Below, one piece after another: positions 6,629 through 13,910 of a stretch of 35,238 nt of DNA. Source of the DNA: a virus. Made by a program: the position numbers and the translations under genes. Each line of letters opens with the position of its first letter. Position 1 is the stretch's first letter. Below the pieces are notes generated by a model. That model was not told where the DNA came from, made no database searches, and worked only from the letters and a program-made list of their open reading frames with translations. The stretch covers positions 1 through 35,238 of IMG/VR virus record IMGVR_UViG_3300031758_000267; one strand, given 5' to 3'.

Positions 6629-6907
6629 ATGGAGATATCACCAACAACCCTGGACCCATATCTTCAGCGACAGGTCGACCATGGTATCAGCGGTATCGAT
6701 ATAATGCATGGTCACCTAAAGGTATTAATGCTAGAGGCTGAACAACAACTAACAGAGGCACAGAGGATTGAGGAAGAGAATGACTATTCCGACGCCATGG
6801 AATCTATGGAGCGCAAGTACTGGGAGGGTCAAGTAGACGCCTTAGTACATCTATATAGTTTGACATATGACCTATCATTCGCCATTGCTGCGAGGGTAGA
6901 TGAGTGA
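6629..6907 (+). CDS. Small helical phage protein
   Basis: 92 residues, helix-rich and acidic in the middle (RIEEENDYSDAMESMERK), possibly a coiled-coil hairpin. CAGGAAGG upstream is a ribosome site. Shares a C-terminal GQV motif with the preceding gene. Function unknown. Confidence 0.7.
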   Translation: MEISPTTLDPYLQRQVDHGISGIDIMHGHLKVLMLEAEQQLTEAQRIEEENDYSDAMESMERKYWEGQVDALVHLYSLTYDLSFAIAARVDE

Positions 6908-6937
6908 GGAGATCTATGCAAATCACATTAAGAAGGT

Positions 6938-6966
6938 TTGATTTATTTTCCCGATTCTGCTAGAAT
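6938..6966 (+). promoter_or_regulatory. Promoter of the Api92-like gene
   Basis: TTGATT (6938-6943), 17 bases, TAGAAT (6961-6966); leader with CTAGAAAGGACC before ATG 6996. Confidence 0.55.
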
Positions 6967-6995
6967 TGGATTACGACCACTAGAAAGGACCCCAC

Positions 6996-7730
6996 ATGCC
7001 AAACTGGGTATATAACTCGTTAGCAATAGAAGCAATAGAGGCTGACCCTAGTCAGATTACTAAACTAGTTTCTCAAGTCAATCAACCATTTCAAAGACAG
7101 CATGACCAATGGAACTCTGATACACATCAAATGGAATTGTTAGATGTTGAGTATTCCAATCCTGTCTTTGCATTCTGGAACATTGTAAAACCTACAGACC
7201 TAGAAACCTATGCATTACAGAAAGACCCTAACCATGATGATTCTATTATAGATTTTATGGGTAATAACTGGTATGACTGGAATGTTCGCAACTGGGGAAC
7301 TAAATGGGATGTTGCTGTTCATGATAAGGAACAGTATCCTGAAACTACTATGGAGCATGGTGATAAGTCAGTTATTTATAGTTTCAATACTGCTTGGTCC
7401 CCTCCGATTCCTGCGGTGCTTGCCCTATCAGAGCAGTATCCTGATTTAGTCTTTCATCTGTTCTACCAAGAAGAAACAGGGTGGGGTGGAGACATGCAGA
7501 TTATGGGTGGTGCCACAATCAGAGAGCAACACTATGAATCACAGTGTAGAGATTGTGATGCAACTGACTGCATGGAGTATTGCGATAACGACTGCGGTGA
7601 GATTTGTAATGAGTGTAACTATCTAGGTGAGGCTGACCTTGATGCAGTATCAGAATGTGAGATTCACAAGGCATACCTAGATGAGGAGCATGTGCCCGAA
7701 TACCGCAGACTTGACAAAGCCAACGCATAA
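6996..7730 (+). CDS. Api92-like (DUF1281-type) protein with Cys-rich tail
   Basis: 244 residues. MPNWVYNSLAIE at the start, NWGTKWDV in the middle, FNTAWSPPIP and a GWGGDM motif match the ferredoxin-like domain of Api92/YubB-type phage and plasmid proteins (DUF1281), whose function is unknown. From about residue 183 follows a dense cysteine stretch (CRDCDATDC, CDNDCGEICNEC) probably binding zinc, an addition not typical of the basic family. GAAAGG sets the start; it heads the block to 8454. Confidence 0.78.
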   Translation: MPNWVYNSLAIEAIEADPSQITKLVSQVNQPFQRQHDQWNSDTHQMELLDVEYSNPVFAFWNIVKPTDLETYALQKDPNHDDSIIDFMGNNWYDWNVRNWGTKWDVAVHDKEQYPETTMEHGDKSVIYSFNTAWSPPIPAVLALSEQYPDLVFHLFYQEETGWGGDMQIMGGATIREQHYESQCRDCDATDCMEYCDNDCGEICNECNYLGEADLDAVSECEIHKAYLDEEHVPEYRRLDKANA

Positions 7731-7764
7731 TGAGATAATTGAACAAACGACCCAAGGAGATAAC

Positions 7765-8091
7765 ATGGCAAAAATAGATATGGATAAATTAGAACTAATC
7801 GGCAGTTTCGGTGTCGATAGTGGACAAGCAATGGTAGGTGACCCCTGCTATCTTGATGAGTGGAAAACTAATCGTGATGAGGAGTGGGACTTGGCAGGCA
7901 AAATAGGCCAATACTCCTATCAAGGTGCTAGTGCCACCACTATTGATAGTTCTGCTGGAGTATTAGGCAACGGTAGGTCAGTAGTATTCAACACAGGCTA
8001 CGGCGACGGCGTCTACCCTGTTTATGCTGAATTCAATGACGACGGTAGAGTTGCTCGTATTGTTATTGAATTTGTTAGTGATGAGGAGTAA
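7765..8091 (+). CDS. DUF4241-like phage protein
   Basis: 108 residues from the ATG at 7765, chosen because AAGGAG lies six bases upstream; an open frame reaching back into the preceding gene has no such site. VDSGQAMVGDPCYLDEW near the start and FNTGYGDGVYPVYAEF near residue 80 match DUF4241-type proteins found in phages and bacteria; function unknown. Co-directional, 34 bases after the Api92-like gene. Confidence 0.7.
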   Translation: MAKIDMDKLELIGSFGVDSGQAMVGDPCYLDEWKTNRDEEWDLAGKIGQYSYQGASATTIDSSAGVLGNGRSVVFNTGYGDGVYPVYAEFNDDGRVARIVIEFVSDEE

Positions 8092-8094
8092 TTA

Positions 8095-8454
8095 ATGGGA
8101 GCCCGCTGTAATTTCGTTTTTAAACAATCAGAGGACCTGGCAGTTACGTTGTACAGCCACTGGGATGAGGACAACATGTACACTGTCCTGGCCCATGCGC
8201 TGCAGCATGCTCGTCCTAGGCTGCAAATGGGAGATATCCCATATGCCACTCGAATGGCCATCAGTTATATCATCCAAGACTCAATCCTGGAAGAGACTGG
8301 CTATGGAATCTATGCAATGGACCCTAGCGACCAGGCCTTTCTGGACCACCCAATCACAATTGACCTTACAGATATGACAGTAGGCAGCGGTGATGACTGG
8401 CACACCATAGAAGAATTTATTTCATATCACTCAAATTTAATTGCGAAGGTCTAG
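8095..8454 (+). CDS. Hypothetical phage protein
   Basis: 119 residues. The opening (MGARCNFVF...YSHWDED) resembles a group of phage proteins starting MGxRCN and containing YxHWD; no function is known. Begins three bases after the upstream stop with GATGAGGAG as ribosome site. Last gene of the block before a promoter. Confidence 0.72.
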   Translation: MGARCNFVFKQSEDLAVTLYSHWDEDNMYTVLAHALQHARPRLQMGDIPYATRMAISYIIQDSILEETGYGIYAMDPSDQAFLDHPITIDLTDMTVGSGDDWHTIEEFISYHSNLIAKV

Positions 8455-8495
8455 GTTGGGTCACCTGGATCTTGGGTGGAGGGGGCAGCGTGGGG

Positions 8496-8524
8496 TTGCC
8501 CTTTCCACCAACTTTTGGTACAAT
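8496..8524 (+). promoter_or_regulatory. Promoter of the 8542-8995 operon
   Basis: TTGCCC (8496-8501), 17 bases, TACAAT (8519-8524), followed by GGAGGAGG and ATG 8542. Confidence 0.55.
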
Positions 8525-8541
8525 GATAATGGAGGAGGACT

Positions 8542-8748
8542 ATGCGTATCAGACGAAAACTAACTGATGAGGAAAAAGTTGCTAACAAAATTGGTAATGA
8601 GATTGCTGACCTCAGAGTAGACTTAGAACTAGTAGGTCAATATATGGCACAGTCACAGCCTTATGTGGTGTATAATCGTTTACAGGTAATAGCAGAAGCA
8701 GCCAAGGAAACCAAGGAGGGCACCAACTATGCCAGAAACAACTTTTGA
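8542..8748 (+). CDS. Small helical phage protein
   Basis: 68 residues, helical, charged N-terminus (RIRRKLTDEEKVANKIGNEI). Strong GGAGGAGG ribosome site. Overlaps the next gene by 20 bases, so the two are probably coupled. Function unknown. Confidence 0.7.
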   Translation: MRIRRKLTDEEKVANKIGNEIADLRVDLELVGQYMAQSQPYVVYNRLQVIAEAAKETKEGTNYARNNF

Positions 8749-8995
8749 GAACAAAGCCCTTATATTGGGACAACTCTGGTTAAACTATAAATCAGATGAT
8801 GAGTTAGCAGATTTCTTTGAGTACAACGACTTGGGGCTGCCGCTTGCCTTTGCATTTGCCGAGGGGATAATTAATAGTACTCCTACACTAGAGCAGTATA
8901 TCAACGAGTCCTGGTTCTTATTGTTAGAGGGACTAGGTATTGAGGATACAGGGTTTGAAGACATTACCGATCTTCTGGAGGAAGAAGAGGCGTAA
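8729..8995 (+). CDS. Acidic hypothetical phage protein
   Basis: 88 residues, very acidic C-terminus ending DLLEEEEA. AAGGAGGGC upstream inside the previous gene is the ribosome site. No recognised family; acidity could fit a DNA-mimic or inhibitor, but nothing proves it. Confidence 0.7.
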   Translation: MPETTFENKALILGQLWLNYKSDDELADFFEYNDLGLPLAFAFAEGIINSTPTLEQYINESWFLLLEGLGIEDTGFEDITDLLEEEEA

Positions 8996-9167
8996 AATCG
9001 CCCGTGCCATATTTTTATCTGTTTGTCAAACCATCAAACCTTATTACGAAAAGACATTACGAACCCCTAAAACTTTCCCCCTGCTGAACATTACGATCTA
9101 AACCTTTATATCCCCAAACCTTATACCATGGATATCCTGGTTTGTCAAATAGGTGTATAATTGTATT

Positions 9168-9395
9168 ATGCCAAGACACTTTGCAAACCTTTATAACCAG
9201 AAGTCTCATAGGCATGATTCTAAAAGAGAATATGATCAATTCACTGAAGACATGAATACTCTAACAGGTATGTTGTATTCTATTGTTACTCTTAAGGCTT
9301 TCTTTCCTTCTAAATCCCCCGCCAAAAACGCAGATCAAGCGGGCGGGCCCGCTCCCTATCCACTACCGCTGCAAAAAGCGGGGGACAAAGAATAG
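9168..9395 (+). CDS. Small hypothetical protein, leaderless
   Basis: 75 residues from ATG 9168; TATAAT (9156-9161) ends exactly six bases before it, and no ribosome site is present, so this start is preferred over the upstream GTG in the same frame. N-terminus rich in His, Arg and Lys (QKSHRHDSKREY), C-terminus Pro/Ala-rich. No family recognised. It lies in repeat-rich DNA, which lowers confidence. Confidence 0.5.
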   Translation: MPRHFANLYNQKSHRHDSKREYDQFTEDMNTLTGMLYSIVTLKAFFPSKSPAKNADQAGGPAPYPLPLQKAGDKE

Positions 9396-9730
9396 CCAAA
9401 CTACCCCCTATACAATAACAAACCTTTTCTCCTGGTTTCCTATATATTTTATAAAGTTTTGTTAAAAAACATTACGATATTGGCAAATTTTCCCCTGGTT
9501 TTGGTATATTTTTATGGGCATATTTCATGCATACAAGGACTTGACAAACCACTATTTTGCATGTATAATGCCCAAACCTTATATCGGGATATGATGGTTT
9601 GACAATATCGGGCATATGTGGTACGAAGGTTTGAAGGTTTGGGATATGAAGGTTTGTCGGTTTGACATTACGAACAATCTATGGTAAGCGCTCCCTACTC
9701 CACTATCCTCCACTTTACTCCACTTTAACC
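9396..9730. other. Gene-free stretch
   Basis: No credible gene on either strand. It contains repeat motifs, one consensus promoter (9541-9569) and the hairpin at 9574-9600. A 23-codon frame from about 9615 has no support. Confidence 0.6.
9541..9569 (+). promoter_or_regulatory. Perfect consensus promoter without a gene
   Basis: TTGACA (9541-9546), 17 bases, TATAAT (9564-9569): both boxes are exact. The predicted start near 9576 is not at an ATG. AAACC (9574-9578) pairs with GGTTT (9596-9600), with ATAT/ATAT (9581-9584, 9589-9592) nested inside, suggesting a short structured transcript. Confidence 0.6.
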
Positions 9731-10303
9731 CTATCTAATAATATTATCAGTAACATTTTTCTGTGGATAACTTATAACTGTAGGGTCAATCCACCAATCT
9801 TCAAATGGAAGACCGTAGTGTGGTTCTGTAACATTTTCTCTAACTAACTCATATCCCAAACCAGACAACAACTCTTTCTGCCTATCTTTGATAGCCATGT
9901 TGTCTGGATTCATATAAAGATCATGCTCAAAGGTTATAGTAGAAAATCTGTATTTTTCCAAGGGCAAAGCAAGCAATGTCATAAGTGAGGCTTCTGCTGG
10001 ATCAATATCTATCTGGAGATAATCTATCTGCTTAGGAAGGCTTAGCCTATCAAACAAAGACTCATAGTCAAATACTGTGGCATCACCAATATAGCACTTA
10101 TTGACCCTATTGAGGTTAAACTCATTAACCCTATCTTGGACTATCTCAAAGGATATGCCTGTCCAGCCATGCTCTTTCTCTAACATATATGTATTGCTTC
10201 CATCTGTTGAGTGGTATGCTCCTATTTCCACATAAAAACCTTCTCGCTTATTATTAAGCATATCCAATGCAAATTGATCTTGACCTACTTGACTATATTG
10301 CAT
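9731..10303 (-). CDS. FkbM-type SAM-dependent methyltransferase
   Basis: 190 residues. SQVGQDQFALDML at the N-terminus and FYVEIGAYHSTDGSNTYMLE (about 23-42) match the motif I region of FkbM-type methyltransferases (Methyltransf_21), and DYLQIDID near residue 94 fits the acidic strand of the fold. Such enzymes methylate sugars or small molecules; phages carry them sporadically. Leaderless: TATAAT on the - strand (10310-10315) ends six bases before ATG, in a TGA-TATAAT extended box. Substrate unknown. Confidence 0.75.
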   Translation of the reverse strand: MQYSQVGQDQFALDMLNNKREGFYVEIGAYHSTDGSNTYMLEKEHGWTGISFEIVQDRVNEFNLNRVNKCYIGDATVFDYESLFDRLSLPKQIDYLQIDIDPAEASLMTLLALPLEKYRFSTITFEHDLYMNPDNMAIKDRQKELLSGLGYELVRENVTEPHYGLPFEDWWIDPTVISYPQKNVTDNIIR

Positions 10304-11104
10304 ATTTTAATTATATCATCAAAAATATAGACAAACCTGTGGATAAACTAATCAAAAATACCAAGACTATTTCTAAAATCTGTTGGAGCCTTAAGAATTT
10401 TATCGTCTGGAACTGAAAGGTGTGAATAATCTGACAGGTTTTCTTCATTAAAGAACCTTGCAAAAACCATTAAAACATGCTCTCCTTCTTTAAACCTTTT
10501 ATGAACTCTCCAATGAACCTCTTCATTTGCATTAAAAATTAAAGCGCAGTTGTCGTTCAATCTGTATGTTTCTAAGTTTAAACCAATATCCCAGAAAGTG
10601 TTAGAGTCTAACTGAATATTTATTATTAGGTCATTAGAATCTCCATCAAAATGTGGGGGTAGGTGTGGCTCTCCATACAAAGGACTATAATCTACAGACA
10701 TGACAGAACCCATCTTTAAAGGAAGTGTACTAATATTTTTAACAATATTATTAAATTTTTCAATGGTTTCTGGCAATAAACCATGCTCTAGGTCAGAAAC
10801 ACGAAGTCTACCATACCTAGCATCAATATGAGAATCACCTTCTGATATTATTTTAAGCATATGATCTATTTCTTTTTGTGAAAAAATGTTATCAATTCTA
10901 GTTATAGACATATAAAAATTATACCATGTGCTGTGGATAACTTTCGACGGTATACATAAAAACCCCATATGGACATATGCTACAATGAATATATGTACTG
11001 GTCATGGATCTTAGCAGTTATAGGCGTAGCAGGTATATACTTTGTTGGCCGTAAGGACAAATGGGGATGGTTTGTCCTATTATTCAACGAATGCCTGTGG
11101 ATAA
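9762..11104. promoter_or_regulatory. DnaA-box cluster
   Basis: Perfect DnaA boxes, read as TGTGGATAA on +, lie at 9762-9770, 10338-10346, 10932-10940 and 11096-11104, all in the same orientation, with a tandem pair following at 11320-11343. The first and fourth are inside genes. Another perfect box sits in the hsp20 gene (24674-24682). Confidence 0.45.
10348..10911 (-). CDS. 2OG-Fe(II) oxygenase-like protein
   Basis: 187 residues from the ATG at 10911. HFD (His87, Asp89) and His133 (EVHWRVH) fit the HxD...H iron triad of prolyl-hydroxylase-like dioxygenases, though the fold is more divergent than in its neighbours and no clear GG[EL]-F-P block is seen. The start is chosen because TATAAT on the - strand (10918-10923), in a TGG-extended box, ends six bases before it. 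Separated from the FkbM gene by 44 bases containing a DnaA box. Confidence 0.65.
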   Translation of the reverse strand: MSITRIDNIFSQKEIDHMLKIISEGDSHIDARYGRLRVSDLEHGLLPETIEKFNNIVKNISTLPLKMGSVMSVDYSPLYGEPHLPPHFDGDSNDLIINIQLDSNTFWDIGLNLETYRLNDNCALIFNANEEVHWRVHKRFKEGEHVLMVFARFFNEENLSDYSHLSVPDDKILKAPTDFRNSLGIFD

Positions 11105-11223
11105 CCTATGCCATATTAACAAACCAGTATGGATTCATATTCTCAGCATTGGCCTATGCTATTGTCTATATCAGGTCATATATTCATTGGTCTAAAGAAC
11201 CAGTAAACGATATACATCTATAG
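10993..11223 (+). CDS. Integral membrane protein, three segments
   Basis: 76 residues, hydrophobic stretches about 4-18, 26-42 and 48-63, with RKDKW in a loop. The WGW...NECLWITYA...QYGFIFSA pattern resembles small actinophage membrane proteins reminiscent of half a PnuC transporter. Leaderless: TGC-TACAAT (10981-10986) ends six bases before this ATG, preferred to the upstream in-frame ATG at 10969. Role unknown. Confidence 0.7.
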   Translation: MYWSWILAVIGVAGIYFVGRKDKWGWFVLLFNECLWITYAILTNQYGFIFSALAYAIVYIRSYIHWSKEPVNDIHL

Positions 11224-11319
11224 GCATTATAGACGATACTAACCGATAGTGCTCTTATAGAGCATATGAAGGTTTGTTATTCTATTTTCCGCCGAACTTT
11301 ACATACCGCCGAAATTTGA

Positions 11320-11343
11320 ACCTGTGGATAAACCTGTGGATAA
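11320..11343 (-). promoter_or_regulatory. Tandem DnaA boxes, inverted copy of 4837-4860
   Basis: Two direct copies of the complement of TTATCCACAGGT. The 24 bases equal the reverse complement of 4837-4860 without a mismatch. Intergenic, seven bases before the -10 box of the next gene. Confidence 0.55.
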
Positions 11344-11364
11344 CTATGATACAATGGGATTATT

Positions 11365-11484
11365 ATGATTAGAATACTATGCTACAAGTGCGGAGTCGTA
11401 TTTGAAAAAGATTACGATACCAAGACTTTATGCCCGAACTGCGAAGATAAACTATTCGAGCAACAATCCTCTTTTGAAGAATAA
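11365..11484 (+). CDS. Zinc-ribbon mini-protein
   Basis: 39 residues with CYKC (6-9) and CPNC (27-30), a classical rubredoxin-like zinc ribbon. TACAAT (11350-11355) ends nine bases upstream, so the leader is at most a few bases; no ribosome site. Probably a nucleic-acid or protein-binding module; target unknown. Confidence 0.6.
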   Translation: MIRILCYKCGVVFEKDYDTKTLCPNCEDKLFEQQSSFEE

Positions 11485-11508
11485 TACAGTGCTATAATAT
11501 TTTTGTAT

Positions 11509-11652
11509 ATGGATCAAGAAATGCTAGACAAGATAGCCAAGATCATATCTCCCTATCTCAAAACCAAGCATAAAGAAAAAGAATCTCATAAACTGGCAAT
11601 ATTAATACTTGAGGCAGTACAAGGCTCAGATATCACGAACACTCTTTTATAG
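11509..11652 (+). CDS. Small helical protein
   Basis: 47 residues, helical and charged (MLDKIAKIISPYLKTKHKEK). TATAAT at 11493-11498 lies ten bases before ATG; no ribosome site. It converges with and overlaps the end of the - strand GIY-YIG gene by 20 bases. Function unknown. Confidence 0.5.
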   Translation: MDQEMLDKIAKIISPYLKTKHKEKESHKLAILILEAVQGSDITNTLL

Positions 11653-11947
11653 CCCTATTGACCATACGGATCAAACCCTTACGAGTTATTTTCGACGCAT
11701 CAAATGTCTCTGTATAACCACCTTGGGGCATATCGTCCTTATCCAGGAAATGTCCATGTTTGTCTCTTAGTGTATTTAGTACTAGGGTTTCTACGGCTCT
11801 TGCTTCATCCCGCCGAGAAAATGACCAATACTTGATTAGTATCCAACCCTTGGTCCTATGGCTTGCAAACCTTTTACCCGACACATCGGATATACCCACC
11901 TTTATAGCCTTGTATATAGGGCTATAGAGGATATATAGTAGGGTCAT
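11633..11947 (-). CDS. GIY-YIG-like endonuclease (T5orf172/MUG113 type)
   Basis: 104 residues from ATG 11947. LYILYSPIYKAIKVGIS (about 4-20) is the GIY-YIG core in the variant found in T5orf172/MUG113 proteins; an Arg (GKRFASHR) and a Glu (RAVETLV) sit where the catalytic Arg and Glu are expected. Start fixed by TATAAT on the - strand (11954-11959) ending six bases before ATG. May be a free-standing homing-type or repair nuclease. Divergent from the HNH gene. Confidence 0.7.
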   Translation of the reverse strand: MTLLYILYSPIYKAIKVGISDVSGKRFASHRTKGWILIKYWSFSRRDEARAVETLVLNTLRDKHGHFLDKDDMPQGGYTETFDASKITRKGLIRMVNRAIKECS

Positions 11948-11953
11948 TAGTCT

Positions 11954-11989
11954 ATTATACTTGACATACCCTTCCAAATTTGAGATAAT
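11954..11989. promoter_or_regulatory. Divergent leaderless promoters
   Basis: In 48 bases between two start codons lie a - strand TATAAT (11954-11959) and a + strand TGA-GATAAT (11981-11989), each six bases before its own ATG. The upstream parts of the two promoters overlap, so they may compete. Confidence 0.6.
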
Positions 11990-11995
11990 GGTTTA

Positions 11996-12481
11996 ATGAA
12001 AATGTGTAGCGATTGTAAGGTTGCTGAGGCGAAACATACTTATTGTAGGCAATGTCAATCTATTCGTAATGCTGCATACCATAGAGCCAATCCAGAAAAA
12101 AGCAGACAAACTAGCAAAAAATATGATAAAGCAAATAGAAACAAAAGAAAAATTCACGAAGAAAAATATAGAAAAGCCAACCAAGACAAGGTTAGAGAAT
12201 GGGGAAGAAGAAAGAACAGAAAGCGTGAAGCATTAAAAAGAAATAATGGACATTCTCCCTACTCTGAAAAACAAGTTTTAGATACATATGGAACCATATG
12301 TTACATATGTAAAATAGAAATAGATTTATCTGCTCCAAGAAAATGTGGAGAACCTGGATGGCAAAAAGGTCTTCAGATAGATCATTTTATTCCAATATCT
12401 AAAGGTGGGCCAGACATGCTAGAAAATGTTAGGCCATCACATGGTAAATGTAATATTGATAAGAAAGCAAATACGGTATAA
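11996..12481 (+). CDS. HNH endonuclease with N-terminal zinc knuckle
   Basis: 161 residues. CSDCKVAEAKHTYCRQC (4-20) is a zinc-binding head, followed by a basic, repetitive linker (KANRNKRK, KANQDKVRE), then the HNH core: CYIC (about 101-104), LQIDHFIPISKGG, and NVRPSHGKCN. Free-standing HNH nucleases of this type are common mobile genes in phages. Leaderless: GATAAT ends six bases before ATG. Confidence 0.85.
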   Translation: MKMCSDCKVAEAKHTYCRQCQSIRNAAYHRANPEKSRQTSKKYDKANRNKRKIHEEKYRKANQDKVREWGRRKNRKREALKRNNGHSPYSEKQVLDTYGTICYICKIEIDLSAPRKCGEPGWQKGLQIDHFIPISKGGPDMLENVRPSHGKCNIDKKANTV

Positions 12482-12488
12482 TTGATAT

Positions 12489-12584
12489 ATGAACGAAGAC
12501 AAAGTAAACCAAAGCGTTAAGGCTCTAACAATCCTGTTTGGCATCATTATTGCCATTGCCATTGTCGGCGCTATACTTGCTTGA
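12489..12584 (+). CDS. Single-span membrane peptide, leaderless
   Basis: 31 residues: polar N-terminus, then one hydrophobic helix (ALTILFGIIIAIAIVGAILA). TATAAT (12477-12482) ends six bases before ATG. Its stop codon lies within the -35 box of the next promoter. Function unknown. Confidence 0.55.
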   Translation: MNEDKVNQSVKALTILFGIIIAIAIVGAILA

Positions 12585-12609
12585 CATACTCTGACAAATC
12601 TGTCATAAT
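12581..12609 (+). promoter_or_regulatory. Promoter for leaderless gene 12616
   Basis: TTGACA (12581-12586), 17 bases, CATAAT (12604-12609), six bases, ATG. Confidence 0.7.
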
Positions 12610-12615
12610 AGTAGT

Positions 12616-13122
12616 ATGCAAACATTTCTACCTTCTCAAGATTTTGTGCAATGTGCTAAAATATTAGACTCAAAACGCCTTAATAAGCAAATTCTAGAGT
12701 GCTATCAAATTCTAAATGTTTTATCTGGAATGTCGCCTACAGGTGGCTGGCGCAATCATCCAGCAGTATTAATGTGGAAAAATTTTGAACGAGGCTTATG
12801 GTATTATGTACAGGCTATGATTGTAGAAGCAAAATCTCGTGGCATTAAAACTGAAAACAATGAAGCAAACCTCAATAAACTAAAAGATCAGTGTTGGGAT
12901 GATTGGGGCAATGACGCTCCAGAGTTTTGGTTTGACGATAATAAGTTATCTAGGGTTACCACTACACACAGAGTTAGTTTATTTAACAAAGATCCTTTAT
13001 ACTATGCAAGTTTTCAACCACAGATAAATAGTTTCTTTAACTCCCCTTGCTGTCCTGAACGCAAACTCCCCTGCAAATATTATTGGCCGACACACGAAAA
13101 GGAAAATAATGTACTCGTATGA
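12616..13122 (+). CDS. Pyrimidine-dimer glycosylase-like (MSMEG_6728-type) protein
   Basis: 168 residues. MQTFLPSQDFVQCAKILDS, the RLNKQ motif and GGWRNHPAVLMW follow the pattern of MSMEG_6728-family proteins, frequently annotated as pyrimidine dimer DNA glycosylase/endonuclease V-like; enzymatic activity of this branch is not established to my knowledge. Leaderless promoter. Its end overlaps the next gene by 14 bases. Could help repair UV damage, if the annotation is right. Confidence 0.65.
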   Translation: MQTFLPSQDFVQCAKILDSKRLNKQILECYQILNVLSGMSPTGGWRNHPAVLMWKNFERGLWYYVQAMIVEAKSRGIKTENNEANLNKLKDQCWDDWGNDAPEFWFDDNKLSRVTTTHRVSLFNKDPLYYASFQPQINSFFNSPCCPERKLPCKYYWPTHEKENNVLV

Positions 13123-13747
13123 CAATAAAATACATGTAATAGAAAATTTTATCAGTAAAGAAACCTCACAATTTTTAGTAGAGAATATTAAAGATCGTAC
13201 CGTATTGTCTCCAGATCCTACAATATCTGCTGGCCCAATGCTTAGTGTTGGATTAGAGAATATAAGTCAATCTAATAAAATGCCCTGGCATGTTGAAAAT
13301 TTTAAAAATAAAGAAATTGTTATTGATGTTGTTACTATGATATTAACATCAATGAGTAAAACTGTTTGTGATTTTTATAATTTAGATTATGTACCAACTA
13401 ACTTTTTTTATTCTAAAATGACTAAAGGTGGTAAAAATATTTTACACATGGATAATTTTTATAATATATCGCATGATAAAATAATTCCAAAGCCTCATAA
13501 CAGCGAAGACAGATCTGGACTTTTATACCTAAATGATGATTACGAAGGTGGTCTACTTAGATTTCCAAAACAAAATTTGGAACTAAAGCCAAAACCTGGA
13601 ACATTTATTTTTTTTATGGGGGATGATAGTTTGCCTCATGAAGTAACAGAGGTTACGTCTGGAGAAAGGCACAACATTATTTCTTTTTATTGGCCTAGGA
13701 ACAAAGTGGGAAATAGGCAGGATAGGTATATGCCTACAGAAATATGA
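13109..13747 (+). CDS. 2OG-Fe(II) oxygenase, prolyl-hydroxylase-like
   Basis: 212 residues. N-terminal 'ENFISKE' cap typical of the family, then HMD (His113, Asp115), LLYLNDDYEGG, a KPKPGT-F-F turn, distal His177 (LPHEV) and Arg187 (GERHN) for 2-oxoglutarate. All iron and co-substrate ligands are present, so it is probably active. These enzymes hydroxylate protein, nucleic-acid or small-molecule targets; substrate unknown. Starts within the preceding gene, with AAAAGGAAAATAATG as ribosome site. Confidence 0.88.
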   Translation: MYSYDNKIHVIENFISKETSQFLVENIKDRTVLSPDPTISAGPMLSVGLENISQSNKMPWHVENFKNKEIVIDVVTMILTSMSKTVCDFYNLDYVPTNFFYSKMTKGGKNILHMDNFYNISHDKIIPKPHNSEDRSGLLYLNDDYEGGLLRFPKQNLELKPKPGTFIFFMGDDSLPHEVTEVTSGERHNIISFYWPRNKVGNRQDRYMPTEI

Positions 13748-13775
13748 AAAAATAAAAGTATGGTATTATTGACAC

Positions 13776-13910
13776 ATGATAAAAGATCAACAAACTAAAT
13801 GTTTTTTTTGTAACAAAGACGCACAGTACTTTGATGTTGTTTTAAACAATAAAGACTATATTGTTGCAGATGTTTGTAATGACCATGTTTCTATAGAATA
13901 TGTATCATGA
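13776..13910 (+). CDS. Treble-clef-like zinc mini-protein
   Basis: 44 residues: CFFC (9-12) and CNDH (34-37) give a CxxC...CxxH zinc site. The same spacing appears in the C-terminal domain of the 17627 product and in the DUF7455-like protein at 31201. Leaderless: TGG-TATTAT (13761-13769) ends six bases before ATG. Its ATGA stop overlaps the next start. Confidence 0.6.
   Translation: MIKDQQTKCFFCNKDAQYFDVVLNNKDYIVADVCNDHVSIEYVS

Larger units (their letters stand above)
9018..9700. repeat. Repeat-rich intergenic region (CAAACC and ACATTACGA motifs)
   Basis: Apart from the small gene at 9168-9395 this region is noncoding. CAAACC or its complement GGTTTG occurs many times, AAACCTTATA several times, and ACATTACGA at about 9050, 9098, 9468 and 9665. 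It separates the + left arm from - genes and neighbours a DnaA-box cluster. It could be an origin, a transcription switch or a protein-binding array. Confidence 0.5.

Noticed and set aside
9018-9700. Possible CRISPR array
   Set aside because: The CAAACC and ACATTACGA motifs are short, irregularly spaced and occur in both orientations, with no constant spacer length and no cas genes.
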